Below, in pieces: positions 11,301-22,955 of a stretch of 64,000 nucleotides of DNA (position 1 is its first letter; each line of letters starts with the position of its first letter). The notes beneath the pieces were generated by a model. The model saw only the letters and a list, made by a program, of their open reading frames with translations, searched no databases and had not been told where the DNA came from. This DNA is from Mastigias papua (Eukaryota; Cnidaria; Scyphozoa; Rhizostomeae; Mastigiidae): assembly GCA_964019165.1 (NCBI GenBank), contig OZ025267.1, positions 3,702,150 to 3,766,149 on the forward strand, written 5' to 3'. The translations under genes and the position numbers were made by a program.

Positions 11301-14300
11301 ATAATGCATTAATTGATCCGAGGGCGAGTTGAACAGTCGTAAAAATCGGATATTGGCCGATAGTTCGGGTAAGTTAAGGAGCCTATCCCTATTCTTGGCA
11401 AAAATCCTATGCAATCCTTAAGCATTATCTCCCAAAACTGATGGTACATCATATGAGTTCCTTGCATATTTCTATAGTATCTCTCTTGATATACTAACAC
11501 AAAATGCTTCCTCGCGCCACTTACTTTGATATAATGAATGAGGCCCGTCCAGCTTATGGACTAATAGCCTGTGAATTTGTCAGTTCGCCCGTGTAGTGAT
11601 CATAGTATTAACTGAAAATGTTGTGTGCCGTTCTGGTAAATGCAGTAACTTCCATAAAATGAGGATAAAGATCTTCCTAAAAGGATCGAAACTTTCCTTA
11701 AAAATCGAAATTTCTATGAAACTGCAAAGGCCTCTCTATTCGATTAAGATAAATAAGAATTCAAAAAACGCCCATTTCTCGTATCTACTGCTGAACCTAG
11801 CCAAATATGTCCCTAAGGGAAATTACAACTTAAACTATGTGTGGCATTTTACCGCCATTTCAACAAACATTGTGCAACTATCCGAGAGCTGTAACACGGC
11901 GTTATTTTCAGTCTATGAGGCAGTCAAAACGTTTACTGCAATCGGGCCTAGCCGACAAAAACTTCTGAAAGAAGTGGCTGTGAAAGAGTCAAAATAGTCT
12001 ACTTTCATTCAAAGTTTTCGTACCCTTTCAAAAACAGAAAAGAGTCCTGTGAAAGTGAATATACCGACAATAAATTTCTGTCTCCTTCCCTGCCTATATT
12101 CACTATGATTTCATGACAGCTGAATAATGAGGCTAAAAGAGCACGAGAGACAATTGATATGGCTGCCTCACTATCTATCAATTGGGAAACCATATTGGAT
12201 TCAGTTTGGTACTCACGTCCTGCCGTAATGAGTCTATTCAAATAATACGGTGCTCATCATTATCTTCATGTAAAACGAGGGCCTAAAACGCGGCATGACA
12301 ATACATCAACTTCATAATTCAGTGCAACGGATGGGTTCTTCAGTTCGGAACACTCCACGTTATTCATATGCGGCAAAACTTCTAGAACCATGGCTACGTT
12401 CGAAGACTTCACAAGAGACAGCAAAAAGGCTAAAGAAGGGTATGAGTAAAACTGTGAAAAAACTATACCTTCAATAAAGCCGACAGGTCATCTTCATCAT
12501 TTGGTGCAACCTATGGAAAATAGGATATGTTTTAAGGTATCCCAGATAGTTGAATAGAAACTGTCCAGGCGTATACAAAAAGCAGTACGTTCAAGATCAA
12601 ACAAACTGTACATAAAGTAAAAGGAGATGGTACTCATGTCTGCAAATATCAGAAAATAAATCAATCAATCCAAAAAGAGACCACAGACAAGATTGCAAAG
12701 ATTATTATCCTACTGTCCTACTTATCTCTATCCCGCTCTTATAGCGATTTTATTACAATAACAGCAATTCCATTGTCCTCTAGTCCTCCCTCCACATAAC
12801 TCACCCATTCGATATTCATCTCTCACAACTCAATTGTGTACCTATATTAAATCTATTGTCTGATTACCTGTAGGTTTTGAATGGATGGATGACTGAATGA
12901 CCGAATAATTCACTGGCCGAATGACTGACTGACAGAATGACCGAATGACTGAATGAACGAATGCCTAAATGACCAAGTGACTGAATGATTGAGTGACTGA
13001 AGAACTGAACAAATGATTTAATACATGTGTTTCAGAAGATTCTGTTATCACAACAGAACAACTGACACAGATTCCCCTTTGTGTTAGATACACGCTTTTC
13101 CATAGGAAAATTATTGGACCAAGTACTGAAATTCTCGCTGTCTTCATGATTTCACTATTAAAACTTTCAGACAAATAAGTGCCACAGACATAACACTTGA
13201 ATACCATAAAAGCTCTATTAAGCCTCGTGGGCTTTGCGCTCCTAGAGGGGGGCCTACTAGAGAGGGGGCCTTATTACTAACACAACGTAAAGATTTATGC
13301 AAATGTTCTTATGCACTTTTTCGGCATTACGTACAAAACAAAACTTTCCCAACAGCTGCATAGGTTTATAAACAATTAGGAGACTATTAAATACGCATAT
13401 TTTGAAGCTCTTTCGAATATTCTCATCCACCGGGCCAAGAATACTAAATGATATTGCGAATTGGGCTAGAGACATTGGAAGAATAACTGAGAAAGAAGGC
13501 CTTGATTCTAAAGCATATTAAATTGAAAATTGGAAGCATTATGATCCCCAAATCATAAACTGTCACAAAATTCTCAAAAATTAATGTCTTCTTTCCTTTG
13601 TATCAGAAGTCAAAGAGGGCGTCTAAAAGAGAGGGGGCCTATTTCCAATTCCTGCTTAAAAAGGGGGCCTAATAGAGAGGGGGCCCATTAGAGAGGGGGC
13701 TTGATAGAGCTTTACGGTGCATCGGTTAACACAAGAAATTTTTACAAGTGAAACAAAATAAGTGATGGCTTCAGTGATTGAATTTGTCGACTTTCTTGGG
13801 TGTCAAAAATCCCGTACTCAAGTTTCTTAACTTTTCAGCAGTCCAGCACTACTCTCCAATCCGGAATAGACCCCGCGACTATTTATTTTTTCAAAACATG
13901 CATACCAGGACATTCTTATTGCAACCCTCCCGCTTATTAATTTGAGCCAAGAGGACATTTTCCCCAGCCAAACCCTGAACTGTCTGGCGAAAGTAAATAG
14001 TGGTGTTTGGTTCTTGTGTTGAAAAAATGTTTGCGTGAAATAAGTAGTTGCTACAAGAAGCACTGAAAACGCAGCTAGCAGCAGTGCTGATAATGACATT
14101 ATGAACGAGGACGATAGACACATTTTCAGTATGTAAGAAAATATGCAATAAATGTAATAAGTTCTTTTTCAAAATTGTTTTAAAATTTTTATTCAATGCA
14201 TACGTTGGCCATCTCTCCACCTCCATCTACAACAGGCATCTATAACAGGCATCTATAACAGCCCACCCCATAGACATTAACCTTGGAGCTTTTTCCAGCC

Positions 14301-17300
14301 CCCCCTCCCCCGCTTATTGCCACCCCCTTCTATTCCGAACTGAAGAGTACCTACTAATAAAGCACTTTCCTAAAAGAAACATGTATGCTGAAAAAGACAC
14401 TCGACTATAAAATAGTACTAGAAAATCAAGCATACCACTCAAGACAACAGAAGTGTAAACTAACGCCAGTTCGAAATTAGAAATCTATCTAAAATTAGTC
14501 GATAATTCGAGGGAGGGACGAAGCAAAAGAACGAAACGTGAAAGCCCCACTGGCAACGCAATGTAACAATACTAAGGCCAATCATAAAAGTATCTCTTGA
14601 AGAAACATAACGTACCAAAGGCTCAAACACATCTTGCAGAGTTTCTGAAATGATTTGAAATTCTCCTACCAACAACAATCGATTCCATATAACTTCTGTG
14701 GTTAAGATAACCAAGATCTCACGCGAAGATACAACATATTACACACTGTCTTAATTCGAAAATCTCGAAGCCAGTTTGGTTCCTTTGGGGCTGTCCGGGT
14801 CACATACTGATAAAAGTCGGTCTGCAAAGATGCTACAAATTAACGGCGGACAGGCCTACCTATAAGATACTGTTAATCATAAACAAAATAACACACATAC
14901 CTTTCTGGACACAAAGCCGGGATCTCCAACCTGTAAACGGGTTTAAAAATTCAGTTATGGGCTTCGGCAATCCGGAAAAACTATTAACTCACCATAAGGT
15001 CAGCGCAAGACCAATTACAATAATAACTAAGTAACTTCAATTCGACGAATAAGCACTAACGAGTCGGCCTACAAGCTACAGATCTATGAGGGAGGGTGTC
15101 AGGCCTGAGATGTGTCGTCGACTGGGGGTGCGGGGACGCAACACCCTCCCAAATATCTACGAGCTTTGTCAGGAGTTTCGTTATGTAGAGTGAAATTTAG
15201 TGTGCATTTACGAGTTTGAGCAAATTTCAACCTATTTATATTCAATCTAAGTGCCTGGGGGTGTCTGGGGGTCAATTCAATTGCATAGTGAGTTTCTTGA
15301 GTGTAGGATCCCTTTTGGAGTAGGAACGGCACTGTTGATGGTTACATGTTAATTTGTATTGTTCATTGTCTATGTTGGCTGAAGGAGAGATGTGCTAGAT
15401 CACACCTCCTGTGGTTTCGTCATGTAAGTTGTATTGTACAGTGGTGTGGTAATGAACTGCTAATTTTCTAAAGAAATTGTACTCGTTCTACGCCACTGTA
15501 ATTTAAGTTTGTATTTGTAAATTATAGTCTTTGATGTATAAAAAAAATTCCAACATGGAATTTATCTATAATACTGACTATCGTTTCTCACAATCAACTC
15601 TCTTATGTGATATTGCAAATAAGTGTTCTGGACAACAAAAAGTTAGTCAAGAACATAGTCGGTCACTTTTTGTTAAAGGCCCCTCAAGCGAAATTGTCTC
15701 AGTGGATCGCTGGTGTCAAGGCAAGGCGGTAGAAGAGCGGGCCCTGCGATCTGAGCCCCTTTCTCGATCTCGAAAAGGGGATGAGCCCTTGTCTTTTCCA
15801 GGGAAATATCAATATATGAATCAAGTAACACGTTTTTTTATAAGAAACAGACTTTCTCCCTTCAGCCTGGATGTTTCTTAATATTTTGTCAAATCCAGCC
15901 TTAAATGTTTCTCAAGTGTTTCTTAAAATTCTTGAAATTTCCTATAGCAGCAATGCAAAAATGAGACGAGAAATCGAATTTTCAGTAATAAACATTTGAG
16001 AGACGGATGCTATTTGTGATCTGTTTCCAGTTCAATCAAAAATTTTATCGCAAAAGCAGATTTTTTAAGTTTGCTTTTTGAAACTCAGCTTGCCTGTGTC
16101 TCATAATATAATCCTTGGCTGATTTGATCATTATGTTTCCTATATACTTGTTTCTTATAAAAAAAATAGCGTGTGCTAGAACGGGTTCCTAATGGAATCA
16201 GATAAAACTGCTCTTCCCGCTGTTACCACCATAGATTATTGGTCTTCAACTTTGCAATATACGATGGGCACTCTCGCAGCCATGGAGAACTATGATGGGT
16301 GTTGCTTCAATAACGCCTAGATTGGGACATGCCCTTCGCACCAGGAAGGGCCCACTTGTACAAAATTTTGCTCTATAGCACTGAGTCTGGGCTCTGCTGT
16401 ACTACCCCCCCCCCAGCTTTCCAAATAGGGTTTAGTGAAATCAATGGTTAGTCAGTTGATAAAACCAGTTGATGGTCAGTAATATGGGAACGCTCCCACT
16501 GTCAACTACTCTCGTTGTTAAATATGTTCGTAGATTTTTCATATCCCTCATTCAAGCAGGGCAAGATACGCCCTTGTTAATAGGGATCACTTAAAATGGT
16601 GACACACTCAAACGGAGAGGTCTTGATGAGCTGCTGAGCAACGGCAGATCTAGTGATGGCGGAAGGGTTCAGAAATGGAATTGCTCTCTCCGTTCTCCTG
16701 CTGTTGACTAACGTTGGTCAACGCTAAGACAGCTCTGCTGCAAACTATATTGCTGCCGCTTAATTCGGAATCCATTTATCCGAAATTGTTCAAACTTGCT
16801 TGCATACCTTGTGTTAAAACACGACAATTCTCCTTCAGATAGTAGATCTCAATATCAACAACATGATGGTAATATCTACTAAGCTCCATGGCTGATCTTC
16901 GAGGCACTACACCTAGTTCGTATATTCGTATAGTCACAACTAGTGTATGAAGCATGCCGCATGTATCTTTGACAAAGTGCACAAGCCTGTAGCCTTTTAC
17001 TGTACAAAATTTTTCTTCAGAGCTCACTAATTGGTTGAAAACTGCATACCTGAAATGCCAAGGCTTTGAAGATGTTGATGCTAGTGTGGCTCAAGGATGC
17101 TGTGTGGTCTCTAAGAACTGCAGGACAACTTACTTAGCGTAATGTATATGGTGGTGCGATGCCACAACCCGTGGTTTCAAGATATCATATGCATATGGGC
17201 CAAATACTACCCACAATATGTTAAAAATAGAGGCCTTCGCCGAACTTATAACAAGCATAAAAGGTTGAGTCTATGCGCTACATGCTACCCAGTAACATTT

Positions 17301-17429
17301 CTAATTACAAGAAGTCTTACCCGGCATTCGCTGCGCGGCACATGAGGTAACTTCACAGCTCCCGCTTCCTTTCTCCTCTGTTTCATGGCCTCTTCCCTCA
17401 TCTTCTTTATTCGGTCATCTTCTTTAGTG
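6504..17429 (-). CDS. AFF/lilliputian-like transcription elongation scaffold, N-terminal part (4 exons found, partial)
   Basis: AFF proteins are nuclear scaffolds of the super elongation complex, binding P-TEFb through their N-terminus. Exons 17429-17321, 12510-12469, 9532-9066 and 6531-6504 join in phase. The product has a basic, charged helix (EDDRIKKMREEAMKQRRKE), then DEDDLSALLKNGLIDYREL, which aligns without gaps to the family motif of the form EDxLSxxhxxxLxxYxEh, then YLGIDNVPGTPEV where the family has LVGIPKP. Exon 3 continues as a Ser/Pro/Asn-rich region with two sumoylation-type sites, IKPEP and VKKEP, and ends near KPSILKMPF. The first coding exon (about phase 2 out) and everything after 6504 were not found; the C-terminal homology domain probably lies left of the window. 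The exon chain is solid; the AFF identity rests on short motifs. Confidence 0.55.
7166..7705. repeat. GAT/GAA-rich degenerate microsatellite
   Basis: The plus strand is an imperfect run of GATGATGATAATGAAGATG type. It opens all frames, giving artificial Asp/Glu-, Met- and Ile-rich frames on either strand. It lies in the intron between the 9066 and 6504 exons. Confidence 0.93.
7929..8170 (+). mobile_element. SINE-like retroelement unit, copy A
   Basis: It shares with copy B the segments AAAATTAGGGCGGATGCTGAT, CTGTCGCAAAGGTGTCCA, and GGATTGAGTACAGCCGA followed by a CCACTGGGGCCAGAGGC-type 3' end. It closes with a GGAAGAAGAGGAGG tail that leads directly into the 8216 GAT array. No coding capacity is seen. 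Confidence 0.7.
8216..8347. repeat. (GAT)n microsatellite
   Basis: This is an almost pure GAT run of about 130 bp, directly downstream of the purine tail of SINE-like copy A and upstream of copy B. Confidence 0.95.
8381..8705 (+). mobile_element. SINE-like retroelement unit, copy B
   Basis: This is the longest copy. It starts near GTTGGAGACCTCCTCGTGG, includes CTGTTGGGGTAACAGAGTGG and ends CCCGTGAGGGGCGTAACGAG with an (AAG)n tail. Its 3' 150 bp match copy C at 25965-26107 closely after reverse-complementing. Confidence 0.75.
8735..9000. repeat. Degenerate 15-bp tandem repeat
   Basis: Repeats of GATGATTGGTGATAAT type run from about 8740 to 8825 and decay to 9000, just downstream of the AFF-like exon's donor at 9066 in gene orientation. 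Confidence 0.8.
9066..9532 (-). CDS. AFF-like gene, long Ser/Pro-rich exon
   Basis: This 467-nt exon has acceptor TTTTTTTTCAG and donor AACAG|GTACAG, phase 0 in and 2 out. It encodes NGLIDYRELLGTFHTREDY, then RYLGIDNVPGTPEVNIPG, then about 110 residues of low-complexity Ser/Pro/Asn-rich sequence with IKPEPSSP and VKKEPVSP (sumoylation plus proline-directed sites). This is typical of an intrinsically disordered transcription regulator. Confidence 0.75.
9533..12468. other. Intron of the AFF-like gene
   Basis: This 2.9 kb intron has no further exon that I can support. A diverged MITE-like segment occupies about 10890-11165 (TTATTCGAGG-type motifs and G-runs), related to the elements at 42.6 and 43.2 kb. 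Confidence 0.55.
12469..12510 (-). CDS. AFF-like gene, 42-nt exon
   Basis: This 14-codon exon VAPNDEDDLSALLK sits between TTTTCCATAG and AAG|GTATAG, phase 0 on both sides. It joins cleanly to NGLIDYREL in the next exon, recreating the conserved motif across the junction. It is too short to be seen as an ORF. Confidence 0.65.
12880..13012. repeat. Degenerate (GACTGAAT)n tandem repeat
   Basis: An 8-bp unit varying between GACTGAAT, GACCGAAT and GAATGACT is repeated about 16 times in the intron between the 17321 and 12510 exons. Confidence 0.85.
13204..13717. mobile_element. MITE with GGGGGCCT-type ends
   Basis: Ends CCATAAAAGCTCTATTAAGCC (left) and GGCTTGATAGAGCTTTACGG (right) are inverted repeats. 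TA precedes the left end, with TG in place of TA at the right. Subterminal GAGAGGGGGCCTA repeats occur at both ends. No coding capacity is seen. Confidence 0.75.
15828..16176. mobile_element. TA-flanked MITE, ACACG...TTATAAGAAAC family
   Basis: Left end ACACGTTTTTTTATAAGAAAC pairs with right end GTTTCTTATAAAAAAAATAGC. It belongs to the superfamily seen at 20.2, 24.9, 34.1, 41.2 and 43.0 kb by its CACGCTTTTTTATAAG-type ends, but its interior differs. Confidence 0.7.
16797..17041 (-). CDS. Orphan exon-like open frame
   Basis: An open frame runs from acceptor GGCATTTCAG to donor CACAAG|GTATGC and encodes YAVFNQLVSSEEKF... to ...YYLKENCRVLTQ, about 80 residues of ordinary protein-like composition. 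I recognise no family. It lies in the intron between AFF-like exons at 17321 and 12510, but its phase (2 in) does not match the upstream exon (0 out), so it is not a cassette of that transcript. It could be a fragment of a mobile element or chance. Confidence 0.2.
17321..17429 (-). CDS. AFF-like gene, charged-helix exon
   Basis: This 109-nt exon has acceptor TTTTCTCGTGTAG and donor CGG|GTAAGA. It encodes TKEDDRIKKMREEAMKQRR then KEAGAVKLPHVPRSECR. Phase 2 in means a preceding exon exists; phase 0 out. AFF proteins begin with a comparable basic Arg/Lys/Glu helix. Confidence 0.65.
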
Positions 17430-18755
17430 CTACACGAGAAAATAAAACACACATTGAATGTGGAGAAGAGATTACAAAAAACATACATTTCTCCGTTGAA
17501 GAGGTACGCCAATTCAATCCGCTATACCAGGAACTCTCCGCAAATCTACCTAAATTCCACCGCTTCACTATTAAGCTGGCTACGCTGTCAGACAATATCA
17601 ACCGAAAACACTGGAGATATAACAAAACCAGGGTGTAACGAGAAAGGCATCAAATGTATACACTCTATACCTGTTTATATCTTTAATATGTTTTAAGCAG
17701 AATCATGAACAATTATTGTGATATATTTGAGCCAAAGTGATGCTACTTTGATGTATCAAACTCTATCACAAGAGTGCACTAACTGACTAAAAAAAGCTAG
17801 AACTAAACCGACGAGTGCGCTCTTGAGTATCGAATAATTTGGGGGGGGGGTGAGAATAAACGGGGGGATTGAAAAATGTTTTGAACATAATAATTAGGGA
17901 GTTGGAACAAATAGGTTGTTAGAGAATAGAATATATGGATATTGCGAGGAACAAGTTGGGAAGTTTGGCTTTTCAGAGCGTTCGAAAGGGTTAAGAAAAA
18001 CTAAACGGAAAATCCTCGAATCAGTCCCTTGAGTGCGTATTGACTTTTGGAATTTATGGCTGGGGCTCTTCATTATCTGTATAAATGTACAGTATAACTC
18101 GTCAATATTTTATAGCATTCGGCAAAGTTAGGAATGGTACAAGCGCGACAGTACATTTTCCTTCTACAAAGATAAACTCCAAGGTCGGCAACAATGTAAC
18201 ATATGCAAATAACATCCAAAAATAGCAACGTCACAGAAGGGAGCCTTGAAGCCAGGAGGTTCCTTCATGTAAACAACAGACAATCAATGCCATTTTCCTA
18301 GAGGTAATCGTACACCACACGTCTCCTAATAACCACAACCAATGCTGCAGGAGCTTTTAGTAAACAACCCTTATTTTCAAACTCCTCTCTGCATGAGGCT
18401 AAGTCTGAATCAGAAGAAAAGGACGCAAACACGTAAAGTTGGTAAAGAAGAAACAAAACTGAAAACAAAACTGAAAACAAAACAGAAAACAAAACTGAAA
18501 ACAAAACAGAATGCTTGATTAGGTTCATATTCATAATACTGTTTTGATGGCTGACATTCAACTAAAAGGTGATCTGGTTTACACTTTTCAAGAGTATAAG
18601 GCTATCTGATATAAAACCTCCAGCATATATTTCATTTTGAAAGAACATTAAAAAATAGTCTATCTGAAAATATAGTGAAACTTGGCAAGTCACACTGTTT
18701 TCATTCATCATCAGTTCCTGTTATAAACTCAAAACTAATCATTCTTCACCATTCT
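17430..18755. other. Upstream of the known AFF-like exons; no exon found
   Basis: The phase-2 acceptor at 17429 requires a further coding exon to the right. None could be recognised here; it may be only a few codons long. The stretch contains a poly-G run near 17841. Confidence 0.5.
18434..18511. repeat. 12-bp tandem repeat (AAAACAAAACTG)n
   Basis: About five units of AAAACAAAACTG/AAAACAAAACAG. The minus-strand frame FSVLFSVLFSVLF is its shadow. Confidence 0.9.
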
Positions 18756-19089
18756 AATGATAATAATAATAATAATAATTTATTTATTTACAGTTGGTAG
18801 GCAGATAGTTAATATACATAAACAATTATGTACAAACTAATTAATACCAACTATTTACATGCAAAAAAAGAAAATTACAATATGGATCTACTTATTTACA
18901 TATATTACAGCTACATTTATCTCCATTCCAGGCTTTTATGCCTTTCTTAAATCTGAATACGTTTTCAACACTCTTTATTGTATCAGGCATGGAATTCCAG
19001 AGAATGCTTCCTCGGAACGCCAGAGATTTTATGCCAAAAGATATCGTTTTGGTAGGCGGAATATGTAGTGTGTTTTTGATTCGTAGATC
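18756..19089 (-). mobile_element. LINE 3' end with (AAT)n tail
   Basis: The minus strand reads DLRIKNTLHIPPTKTISFG, then IKSLAFRGSILWNSMPDTI, and ends DKCSCNICK-stop at 18892. This is the classic C-terminus of CR1/L2/jockey-like reverse transcriptases, with its Cys-rich end. A 3' UTR and an (AAT)n tail at 18757-18779 follow. An in-frame stop just upstream of 19089 and the absence of the core show that it is a dead fragment. It is a different family from the copy at 54.7 kb (different tail and end motif). Confidence 0.85.
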
Positions 19090-19302
19090 AGTTCTTTATA
19101 TATTGCTATGTATAGACGGTTTTTTATAAAAACAATACGCGCATTGGCAACTAAATTCAATTAAGACAATCACACAAAAGAACCAATAGAATAAATACAA
19201 TCAAATCCTAATTAGTTTCAGCATACTGTCTGTTCAAAAAGACATAGATTAAACTGTTCAAGTAAAAGAATAAATAGCAAAGAAAGCACCAGCGCATATA
19301 TA

Positions 19303-19688
19303 CTTTTTTATATGAATATAGTCTATAAGAATATCAAGGTTCAAAATCGCTGAGATTTAAGAATACTTTAAGAACAATGCACGGCTCGAGCTTCATCATG
19401 GTATAAACTTTTTTCTTATTTGAGTTTTTGTTTGAAAACAAAACAAGTGTGGGCCTCACTTATCGGGTTTCTGAGTCACTATAATATAATGCGACTCTGC
19501 ATTTTTTCCGGGAGTGTCAGCTACACATTTTTCATAATAATAATAATATAATCTATGCAAGTACTAATGCTGAAAATCGTTGAGATTTAAGAATAATTTA
19601 ACAATACTCTTAGGCTCAAAATAAAAACAGTATAAGAATGTTGAGGCTCAGTGAAAAGTTAGGCACTTTTATCAAAAAAGGGAGTGTG
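19303..19688. mobile_element. TA-flanked MITE, GAATATAGTCTAT subfamily
   Basis: TA flanks both sides. The interior GAATATAGTCTATAAGAATA, then GAGATTTAAGAATA, and the end GGGAGTGTG match the copy at 59732-60093. No coding capacity is seen. Confidence 0.75.
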
Positions 19689-20208
19689 TATGGTTCTACT
19701 CTGCGACATTTATCCCAGTTACGTCAGAATGACTTGTACTCGTCCCCCTGACTTACACGAAGATGAATGCTACAATACCGACTACGATATCGATATGCAA
19801 GAAATACTCCTTATTTCAAGCTACTAGACAAATTTCACCTTTTACCTCATTCTGCGAACTGCATTTATAGATTATGACAATAAACACAGCGAAACCGTCA
19901 TTTTTGAGAAAAATTCTCAAAGCAACAGCGAGGTCGAGATTTACACTTACATTCTCAGCGGCAACTACATAAAAACAGATAACCGATAAGTGAAGCAAAA
20001 GGTGAACAATGCTAGCATGATAAGCGCGGTTATAAACAGCGGGCGGTCGGCCAATGTTCCTCTACAATTGCCACAACATAGCATGAAGTTTGAACAAGCC
20101 GGTGCTTCTTCCATCAAACAATTTTTTTTGTTACATCACACTGCCTTTGTCATTTACTCTCTTTTAATACCAACAACATCAATACACACATTTTGTTATA
20201 ACGAACTA

Positions 20209-20662
20209 CACGCTTTTTTTATAAGGAACCTAGCTAAAGGCCTAGTTCTAAAAGTTCCTTATTTTCGGACCTCTTTTTATCAAATTCTAGTACTAAAAGT
20301 TCCTTAATAGTTCCGTAATTTTCACTGCACACAGAGTGACACAAAATGGCACAGACACTAGAAAAGCATTGAAATTCTGAAATTTGCCTTCAATTATGGC
20401 TAGAACTCAAGCTCAAAAGCACAAATGCGACAGGAAACAAGTTCTATATATGCAAAAGCATAATTTCAATCAAAAAGTACCATGTCTATCCCATTGATAT
20501 CATCCAATGTAATGTAATCTTCACTTGCATCTGAGTACAGCACTCGGAATTTGAAAATGAAAAGTTCCTTAGGGATTTTTCCTTTAGTAGTATAAGTTCT
20601 TTAAATATTTCGGCCTTCTACATGTAGGCTCCTTATAAAATGGTTCCCTATAAAAAAGCGTG
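20209..20662. mobile_element. TA-flanked 454-bp MITE, copy 1
   Basis: Ends CACGCTTTTTTTATAAGGAAC and GGTTCCCTATAAAAAAGCGTG are inverted repeats with TA on both sides. It is nearly identical along its length to 34071-34526, including internal ATGGCACAGACACTAG and CATTGATATCATCCAA. The pair implies recent mobility. Confidence 0.92.
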
Positions 20663-20664
20663 TA

Positions 20665-22480
20665 ACACAAAGGCATATGCACCTTTCGTAAAAGCAAACC
20701 TAATTTTTCCCTGAGTACCTTTCCCTGAGTAAGAGAATACCTTTTTACCATAATATTCTTAAATGTCTCGACTTTTTAAGCAGTCAAGTATCTTTGAGTC
20801 CCGAACAAACGTACCCACCCCCAAACTTATCAAATTTTCGAAAAAAGTCCACTTTGAAACAAAACTTTTTTACAAAAAATGTTACACTTCCCTATTTTTG
20901 GATTTCTCTGGGTCAGATTGCAACACTAAAATTACTTTAGTGGGTCCTCAACTCTATCTCTGAATTTAATGCGATGTAAATTGTGCAGAATCAAGAATAT
21001 CAGTGTATGTGTTAACTCGAGTGTCACGAAAGGATACTAATACTATAAAAACACTAAGTTCCCATGGAAACCCTCTGTGAACTACTTGCTACAAGATTTA
21101 CCAACATACAATTCAATCAAACTTAACTGCAATGTAAACGGTTCTTTATAAGGAACTGCTTAATAATAAAGCTACATGCAGAAGGCCAAACAATCTAAGG
21201 AAATTTCACTTCTAATAACAATATCAATAATGAGATTTCAGTTTCGGAAATGTTTTTATGATTGAAAATTTAAAACTCGTATAAATTGAGGGTAATCCAT
21301 GTAGCAAAGGTCTGGTGGTCATTTTGCTATGATGCGTACGATTCAGCAACTCTTCGGGGAGTGTCTGTTAACACACAGTTTATCATAAGAACTTAGCCTA
21401 TGCGAATTCTCAAAATCATTGGCAATTTAATTATAATCTTTGGCTAAAAAGCAACAAATTCTAAGAATAGTAACAGTGAGTAAAAAATTAGGCATCCTAA
21501 TAAAAAAGTTCATAGCGTTAAATGTGGAGGTAAACTTAACAAACTATAAAGGAACTTTTAGCTTTTAGTACCAAACTCTTGCCAAAATAGGTCAAAAATT
21601 AAGACACTCTTTAGATGTTAGCTTCTGGACATTCACAACTTTTTGAGCAATCCAGTACTGCTTTCCAATAACACCACTTTCTTATAAAAAAGTGCACGTA
21701 CCTTTTACTACAGTCAAATTGCGTGCATTCACTCACAACACCCAATATACTCGCTTGTACACTGCCGGCCAAACACAATTGTAGATGGCACGATCATCCT
21801 AGAACCACATCCATTAATCTCCTGATTAAGATTTCCTATGCTAGTTCATCATAGCCCATATACTATGAGGATCATTTCCGGAAGAAAAAGCACATCATAT
21901 TTCTCTGCACTGTGCATTCCGTGTGAGAGGTTAATACAGCAACGTACCCTTTACATAGTTCTAATCGCTGCCGAAACAAAATTAGCTGCTTTTTCTAAAC
22001 TTCACTTGGTTCAATGAGACATTTCAAAAACTGAAATAATACATATTGCCAATTAGAGACAGTTAATAATACGCTTGGATTCGCATAGCTAAATATGATA
22101 TGTAACGAAGTTAAATGAAATGAAATTTAATAACGACTGAATATAAGAAACTAAAAGAAAACATTGAAAATACATTGAGGAAATAGGAAAATGATATAAA
22201 AACAAAAGCTAACAGCAAATGATATAATAACAAAAACTGATAACACAAAAAAGAAAATAACATAAGCTAGGTTCAGCTATTCCCCCCCCCCCCCATATTT
22301 TCCCAGTGAAATCAGTGGTGAACTTTTGTAAATCGTCAGAGGAGGCAACAGTGGTAAAATTACGTTCTTTTGTAAAATAGATTTACCCATAATTCATTTT
22401 TCTGGTTCATAGATCCGTCCCACTATATGCCAATATACCGACTAATTTACTTCTGGGGGCTACTGCCCCCTGACTCCCTA
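20665..22480. other. Intergenic or intronic; decayed MITE pieces
   Basis: There is no gene evidence. 21120-21200 and 21520-21710 repeat MITE-type motifs (TTCCTTATAA..., TTTCTTATAAAAAAGTGCACG). A C-run occurs at 22282-22294. Confidence 0.5.
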
Positions 22481-22488
22481 TCTATCTT

Positions 22489-22852
22489 TCTATAAGAAAT
22501 TTATATATTTATATTTTTATAAGATATTTATATTCGCCTAGTACTGAAACCTTCTTAGCTGTTTCATGAATTGAGTACTGAAACATTCTTAACACGTCCT
22601 TAGCAAGAATGTTCTACTTGGAGCAACACTATGTACCGCGTTACACCATGGTACTACAAACATTACCACAAGAAATCTATACAAATTATGTAAAAGTGAC
22701 GATTGTCTCGCGTGAATACTTGAATTGCAAGAAAAGGTGTACAACTTATCAACTTTCTTAGGTCTCGGGCATCAACTGCTGACATTTCTTGAGTTTTTGA
22801 GCAGTCGAGTACTACTTTCTTATCAACCACTTTCTTACAAAAATAAACATGT
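22489..22852. mobile_element. Decayed MITE of the same superfamily
   Basis: TTTCTATAAGAAATTTA at the left and TTTCTTACAAAAATAAACATG at the right frame a segment with AGTACTGAAAC and GAGCAGTCGAGTACTAC. The same internal motifs recur at 24.9, 26.9 and 43.0 kb. Confidence 0.55.
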
Positions 22853-22955
22853 ACGTAATGGAAACGCTACTAAGTAATACTACTAATATGCACTGACTGT
22901 TTGACTTCTGCGAAGGCACACTACAAAATATTATCAATGTACGCGATGCCTTCTT

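Noticed and set aside
12469..12510. Dismissing the 42-nt segment as chance splice sites.
   Set aside because: I kept it as an exon because both phases fit and the joined peptide recreates a conserved motif across the junction.
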